Assembly (NCBI RefSeq): GCF_004353845.1
Contig: NZ_CP037864.1
Location: forward strand, 5,146,001 to 5,210,000
Length of the DNA: 64,000 bases
Direction of reading: 5' to 3'
Origin: Citrobacter arsenatis
GTDB lineage: Bacteria > Pseudomonadota > Gammaproteobacteria > Enterobacterales > Enterobacteriaceae
Shown here: positions 60,350 through 64,000 of the stretch, in pieces
Layout of the letters: each line of letters starts with the position of its first letter
Position numbering within the stretch: position 1 is the first letter of the stretch
Notes under the pieces: model-generated
Seen by the model: only the letters and a program-made list of their open reading frames with translations
Database searches by the model: none
What the model was told of the DNA's origin: nothing
Translations under genes and position numbers: made by a program

Positions 60350-62764
60350 TTAAATATCGATGTTCGCCGCTTTCAGGGCGTTTTCTTCGATAAACGCACG
60401 ACGCGGTTCAACGGCATCGCCCATCAGCGTGGTGAACAACTGGTCGGCGGCGATCGCATCCTTCACGGTAACGCGCAGCATGCGACGACTTTCCGGATCC
60501 ATGGTGGTTTCCCACAGCTGTTCCGGGTTCATCTCGCCCAGACCTTTATAACGCTGAATAGCGAGGCCGCGACGTGACTCTTTCTGCAGCCATTCCAGCG
60601 CCTGCTCGAAGCTGGCAACCGGCTGGCGACGCTCGCCACGCTCGATAAACGCATCGTCTTCGATCAGCCCGCGCAGCTTCTCGCCGAGCGTACAAATACG
60701 ACGGTATTCGCCACCGGTCACAAACTCGTGGTCCAGAACGTAGTCGGTATCTACACCGTGAGTACGGACGCGCACAATCGGCTCAAACAGATTCTGCTCA
60801 GCGTTGTGGTGGATATCAAACTTCCACAGGCTACCGTGCTGCTCTTTTTCGTTCAGCTCGGTAATCAGCGCATTAACCCAGCGGGTAACGGCCTGCTCGT
60901 TTGCCAAATCAGCTTCTGGCAGAGTCGGTTGATAAACCAGCTCTTTCAGCAACGCTTTCGGGAAACGACGTTCCATACGGCCTATCATTTTCTGCGTCGC
61001 GTTGTATTCAGAAACCAGTTTCTCTAACGACTCACCCGAAAGAGCAGGTGCGCTGGCATTGGTGTGCAGCGTTGCGCCATCCAGAGCGATAGAAATTTGG
61101 TACTGATCCATCGCTTCGTCATCTTTAATGTACTGTTCCTGCTTGCCTTTTTTCACTTTGTACAGCGGTGGCTGTGCAATGTAAACGTGGCCGCGTTCAA
61201 CGATTTCCGGCATCTGACGATAGAAGAAAGTCAACAGCAGCGTACGGATGTGCGAGCCGTCGACGTCCGCATCGGTCATGATGATGATGCTGTGATAACG
61301 CAGTTTGTCCGGGTTGTACTCGTCACGACCGATGCCACAGCCGAGCGCGGTGATCAGCGTCGCGACTTCCTGAGAGGAGAGCATCTTGTCGAAGCGCGCT
61401 TTCTCAACGTTGAGGATTTTACCCTTCAGCGGCAGAATCGCCTGGTTTTTACGGTTACGGCCCTGCTTTGCAGATCCGCCCGCGGAGTCCCCTTCCACAA
61501 GGTACAGTTCGGACAGCGCCGGGTCGCGTTCCTGACAGTCCGCCAGCTTGCCCGGCAGACCCGCTAAATCCAGCGCGCCTTTACGACGGGTCATTTCACG
61601 CGCACGACGTGCAGCTTCACGGGCACGCGCAGCATCGATAATTTTACCGACGACGATTTTCGCGTCAGACGGGTTTTCCAGCAGGTATTCGCTCAGCAGT
61701 TCGTTCATCTGCTGTTCAACCGCTGATTTCACCTCAGAGGAGACCAGCTTGTCTTTGGTCTGTGAGGAGAACTTCGGATCCGGTACTTTCACGGAAACAA
61801 CGGCAATCAGGCCTTCACGGGCATCGTCACCGGTGGCGCTGACTTTGGCTTTTTTGCTGTAGCCTTCTTTGTCCATGTAGGCGTTCAGGGTACGGGTCAT
61901 CGCCGCACGGAAGCCTGCAAGGTGAGTACCGCCGTCACGCTGCGGAATGTTGTTGGTGAAGCAGTAGATGTTTTCCTGGAAACCATCGTTCCACTGCAGC
62001 GCAACTTCAACGCCGATACCGTCTTTTTCGGTGGAGAAGTAGAAGATATTCGGGTGGATCGGCGTTTTGTTTTTGTTGAGGTATTCAACAAACGCCTTAA
62101 TGCCGCCTTCATAGTGGAAATGGTCTTCTTTGCCGTCGCGCTTATCGCGCAGACGAATAGAGACGCCGGAGTTCAGGAACGACAGCTCGCGCAGACGCTT
62201 AGCCAGAATGTCGTATTCAAACTCAACGACGTTGGTAAAAGTTTCGTGGCTTGGCCAGAAACGGACCTGAGTCCCCGTCACTTCTGTTTCGCCGGTTACC
62301 GCCAGCGGCGCCTGCGGCACACCGTGCACGTAAGTTTGCTGATGCACTTTGCCTTCACGACGAATCACCAGCTCCAGTTTCTGCGACAGGGCGTTAACGA
62401 CGGAAACACCCACGCCGTGCAGACCACCGGAAACTTTATAGGAGTTATCATCGAATTTACCGCCTGCGTGCAGAACGGTCATGATAACTTCTGCCGCCGA
62501 AACGCCCTCTTCCGGGTGAATACCGGTTGGGATACCGCGGCCATCATCGGTAACGGACACGGAGTTGTCAGCGTGAATCGTTACCACGATATCTTTACAG
62601 TGACCCGCGAGCGCTTCGTCGATAGCGTTATCTACCACCTCGAATACCATGTGGTGCAGACCGGTGCCGTCATCCGTGTCGCCGATATACATACCCGGGC
62701 GCTTACGCACCGCATCCAGTCCTTTCAGGACTTTGATACTGGAGGAGTCATAAGAATTCGACAT
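60350..62764 (-). CDS. gyrB: GyrB, DNA gyrase subunit B
   Basis: 804 residues from the ATG at 62764, identical in length to E. coli. GHKL ATPase with EVVDNAIDEALAGHC (catalytic Glu42), DDGRGIPTG and GGLHGVGVSVVNALS; transducer; TOPRIM with EGDSAGGSAKQGRNRKNQAILPL-type region (Glu near 424) and DADVDGSHIRTLLLTFF; then the enterobacterial insert and tail. With GyrA it introduces negative supercoils. A TTG one codon earlier is not needed. It follows recF by 28 bp. Confidence 0.98.
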   Translation of the reverse strand: MSNSYDSSSIKVLKGLDAVRKRPGMYIGDTDDGTGLHHMVFEVVDNAIDEALAGHCKDIVVTIHADNSVSVTDDGRGIPTGIHPEEGVSAAEVIMTVLHAGGKFDDNSYKVSGGLHGVGVSVVNALSQKLELVIRREGKVHQQTYVHGVPQAPLAVTGETEVTGTQVRFWPSHETFTNVVEFEYDILAKRLRELSFLNSGVSIRLRDKRDGKEDHFHYEGGIKAFVEYLNKNKTPIHPNIFYFSTEKDGIGVEVALQWNDGFQENIYCFTNNIPQRDGGTHLAGFRAAMTRTLNAYMDKEGYSKKAKVSATGDDAREGLIAVVSVKVPDPKFSSQTKDKLVSSEVKSAVEQQMNELLSEYLLENPSDAKIVVGKIIDAARAREAARRAREMTRRKGALDLAGLPGKLADCQERDPALSELYLVEGDSAGGSAKQGRNRKNQAILPLKGKILNVEKARFDKMLSSQEVATLITALGCGIGRDEYNPDKLRYHSIIIMTDADVDGSHIRTLLLTFFYRQMPEIVERGHVYIAQPPLYKVKKGKQEQYIKDDEAMDQYQISIALDGATLHTNASAPALSGESLEKLVSEYNATQKMIGRMERRFPKALLKELVYQPTLPEADLANEQAVTRWVNALITELNEKEQHGSLWKFDIHHNAEQNLFEPIVRVRTHGVDTDYVLDHEFVTGGEYRRICTLGEKLRGLIEDDAFIERGERRQPVASFEQALEWLQKESRRGLAIQRYKGLGEMNPEQLWETTMDPESRRMLRVTVKDAIAADQLFTTLMGDAVEPRRAFIEENALKAANIDI

Positions 62765-62792
62765 CAACGTTTCTCGCTCATTTTATCTTGGG

Positions 62793-63866
62793 TTAATCCG
62801 TTATTTTACCCTTTTCCACGGTAAACATCTTCGAATTTTCATCGGACATGTCTATAACGTGTTCAGCGCTGATTGCGCTGACAAAGACCTGAGATTGCGT
62901 GGCTTTTAAGCGGCTGGCCAGCAGCCCGCGACGCGCGTCATCCAGTTCAGAGGCAAAATCATCTATCAGGTACAGGCAGCGCCGCCCGCTTTCACGGGTC
63001 AGGAACTCCCCTTGCGCCAGACGTAAGGCGCACATCAGCAGCTTTAGCTGCCCACGCGACAACGTATCTTCCACCGGCGCACCGTCGGCGCGAATGCGGA
63101 AATCCGCCTTATGCGGGCCGTGCGCGGTGTAGGTCAACATGCGATCGCGTTCAAAACTGCGTTCCAGCACTTCGGCATAATCAGTCTCTTTCTCCCAGCC
63201 GCGCTGAAATGAGAAGGAGAGTGAAAACTCAGGAAGAAACTGCTGGCAGGTATCCGCCATATCCTGCGCGATACCGGCGCTATACTCCGCGCGCCAGGTG
63301 CTGATTTGTTCTGCCAGTGGGATCAGTTCTTTATCCCACGGGCGCAGTTGCTCATAACGACTCACCTGGCGCAGTGCCGCATTGCGCTGCTTGAGCAGTC
63401 GTTTCAGGTTGCTCCAGGCGGTGAAAAATCCGGCTTCATTGTGAAAGCATCCCCAGTCAAGGAATGCTCTTCTGTATTTGGGGCCGCCATTGAGTAAAGT
63501 AAACCCCTCAGGCGTGATCAGCTGCATCGGCATCAGGTGCGCCAGTTCTGCGACCTTGTGCCCGTCAGTACCGTCAATGCGCACTTTGCTGTCGCCCAGT
63601 TTGTCTTTCGTCAGGCCAATCGACGTCTCACGCTCTTCCCCTTGCAAACGCCCATGTAAAACAAACGACTCCTGCTCGTGGCGAATTACGCGGCCAATCT
63701 GCAAACTGCGAAACGCCCGGCCATGGCCGAGCGTATAGATGGCTTCCAGCACGCTGGTTTTGCCGCTGCCGTTCGCGCCAACCAGGAAGTTAAAGCCGGG
63801 GGATAAAGCGAGATCCGCATTTTCGATATTGCGAAAATCTTTGATTAGCAGTCGGGATAGCGACAT
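62793..63866 (-). CDS. recF: RecF, recombination mediator ATPase
   Basis: 357 residues, the E. coli length. Walker A GANGSGKT (30-37), signature DTLSRGQLKLL and Walker B CLYLIDDFASELD mark an SMC/ABC-type ATPase. It helps load RecA at gapped DNA with RecO and RecR. The ATG is preceded by GAGTTGAT with a weak ribosome site. In other enterobacteria recF is coupled to dnaN just upstream; that coupling is missing here. Confidence 0.97.
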   Translation of the reverse strand: MSLSRLLIKDFRNIENADLALSPGFNFLVGANGSGKTSVLEAIYTLGHGRAFRSLQIGRVIRHEQESFVLHGRLQGEERETSIGLTKDKLGDSKVRIDGTDGHKVAELAHLMPMQLITPEGFTLLNGGPKYRRAFLDWGCFHNEAGFFTAWSNLKRLLKQRNAALRQVSRYEQLRPWDKELIPLAEQISTWRAEYSAGIAQDMADTCQQFLPEFSLSFSFQRGWEKETDYAEVLERSFERDRMLTYTAHGPHKADFRIRADGAPVEDTLSRGQLKLLMCALRLAQGEFLTRESGRRCLYLIDDFASELDDARRGLLASRLKATQSQVFVSAISAEHVIDMSDENSKMFTVEKGKITD

Positions 63867-63867
63867 A

Positions 63868-64000
63868 TCAACTCATAACCAGGGCGTTATCGTCGCAGTT
63901 AGTCTGATTACGGCCAGCGCACAGCAACCGGAACGTACTGAAGTACGTGAGGATTGTGAGCACTGCCCGGAACCAGAATAACAAGTGAGATAGCCCGATA
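63868..64000 (-). other. Unidentified sequence in place of the dnaN 3' end
   Basis: The minus-strand frame is open from the window edge to a TGA at 63868-63870, two bases before the recF ATG. Its 43 codons (IGLSHLLFWFRAVLTI... ending NALVMS) do not resemble the DnaN C-terminus, which ends YVVMPMRL in relatives. The sequence contains the palindrome GTACTGAAGTAC and reads more like an interspersed non-coding repeat than a protein. Either an insertion or a chromosomal junction separates recF from dnaN. I cannot name the element. Confidence 0.4.

Noticed and set aside
1..64000. CRISPR arrays, prophage, insertion sequences, tRNA or rRNA genes
   Set aside because: I saw no regularly spaced repeats, no transposase or integrase frame and no cloverleaf-like stretch. 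selC, expected near yicL in relatives, is not inside the window.

Overview
The window is a stretch of enterobacterial chromosome. Gene content, protein lengths and gene order closely follow the Escherichia coli / Salmonella / Citrobacter segment that runs from near selC to the replication-origin side (yicL-nlpA-yicS-nepI-yicN-uhpTCBA-ilvNB-ivbL-istR/tisB-emrD-yidFGHIJKL-yidE-ibpBA-yidQR-cbrA-dgoTDAKR-yidA-gyrB-recF). The D-glucosaminate operon and the MarT/FidL-like pair beside yicL point to the Salmonella/Citrobacter side of the family. Species cannot be fixed from the sequence alone; Citrobacter is my best guess.

Region by region. 1-6914 is accessory: the tail of a membrane-anchored ToxR/MarT-like regulator, a FidL-like partner, a secreted C69 dipeptidase, two LysR regulators, an alcohol dehydrogenase/monooxygenase pair and an SDR oxidoreductase, all in the place where Salmonella carries SPI-3. 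6940-9739 holds yicL, nlpA and an Rpn-family nuclease. 9950-17267 is a complete D-glucosaminate PTS operon (dgaABCDEF) with its sigma-54 activator dgaR and a good -24/-12 promoter. 17358-24436 holds a GNAT gene, yicS, and a beta-glucoside PTS cluster (LacI regulator, EIIB, EIIC, GH1 phospho-beta-glucosidase, EIIA, LamB-type porin) inserted between yicS and nepI. 24544-33816 is backbone: nepI, yicN, the uhp hexose-phosphate sensing and uptake genes, and ilvBN with the ivbL attenuation leader.

33945-34479 is the SOS-controlled istR/tisB toxin-antitoxin locus, with LexA box, IstR-1 RNA, a 19-nt IstR target and the 29-residue TisB toxin. 34551-41682 holds a DMT transporter, emrD, a secreted GH-like protein whose end runs through the emrD terminator, and dsdCXA for D-serine. 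41695-48413 is a sulfatase module: an intact radical-SAM maturase (yidF), yidGHI membrane proteins, a Cys-type sulfatase (yidJ), an SSS transporter (yidK) and an AraC regulator (yidL). 48464-54257 carries yidE, the heat-shock ibpAB pair with a sigma-32 promoter and likely RNA thermometer, yidQ, yidR and cbrA. 54254-59081 is the dgo galactonate operon with operator palindromes and an ERIC element before dgoT. 59328-63866 holds yidA, gyrB and recF.

Compared with E. coli K-12, adeQ-adeD, the glv genes/yidP, yidX and yidB are absent. The sequence directly upstream of recF is not the 3' end of dnaN, which is the most surprising structural observation. Most of the window can be assigned to known families. 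I do not see a clearly undescribed multi-gene system; the best leads are the recF junction, the GH-like protein, the edge MarT/FidL pair and the unassigned redox genes.
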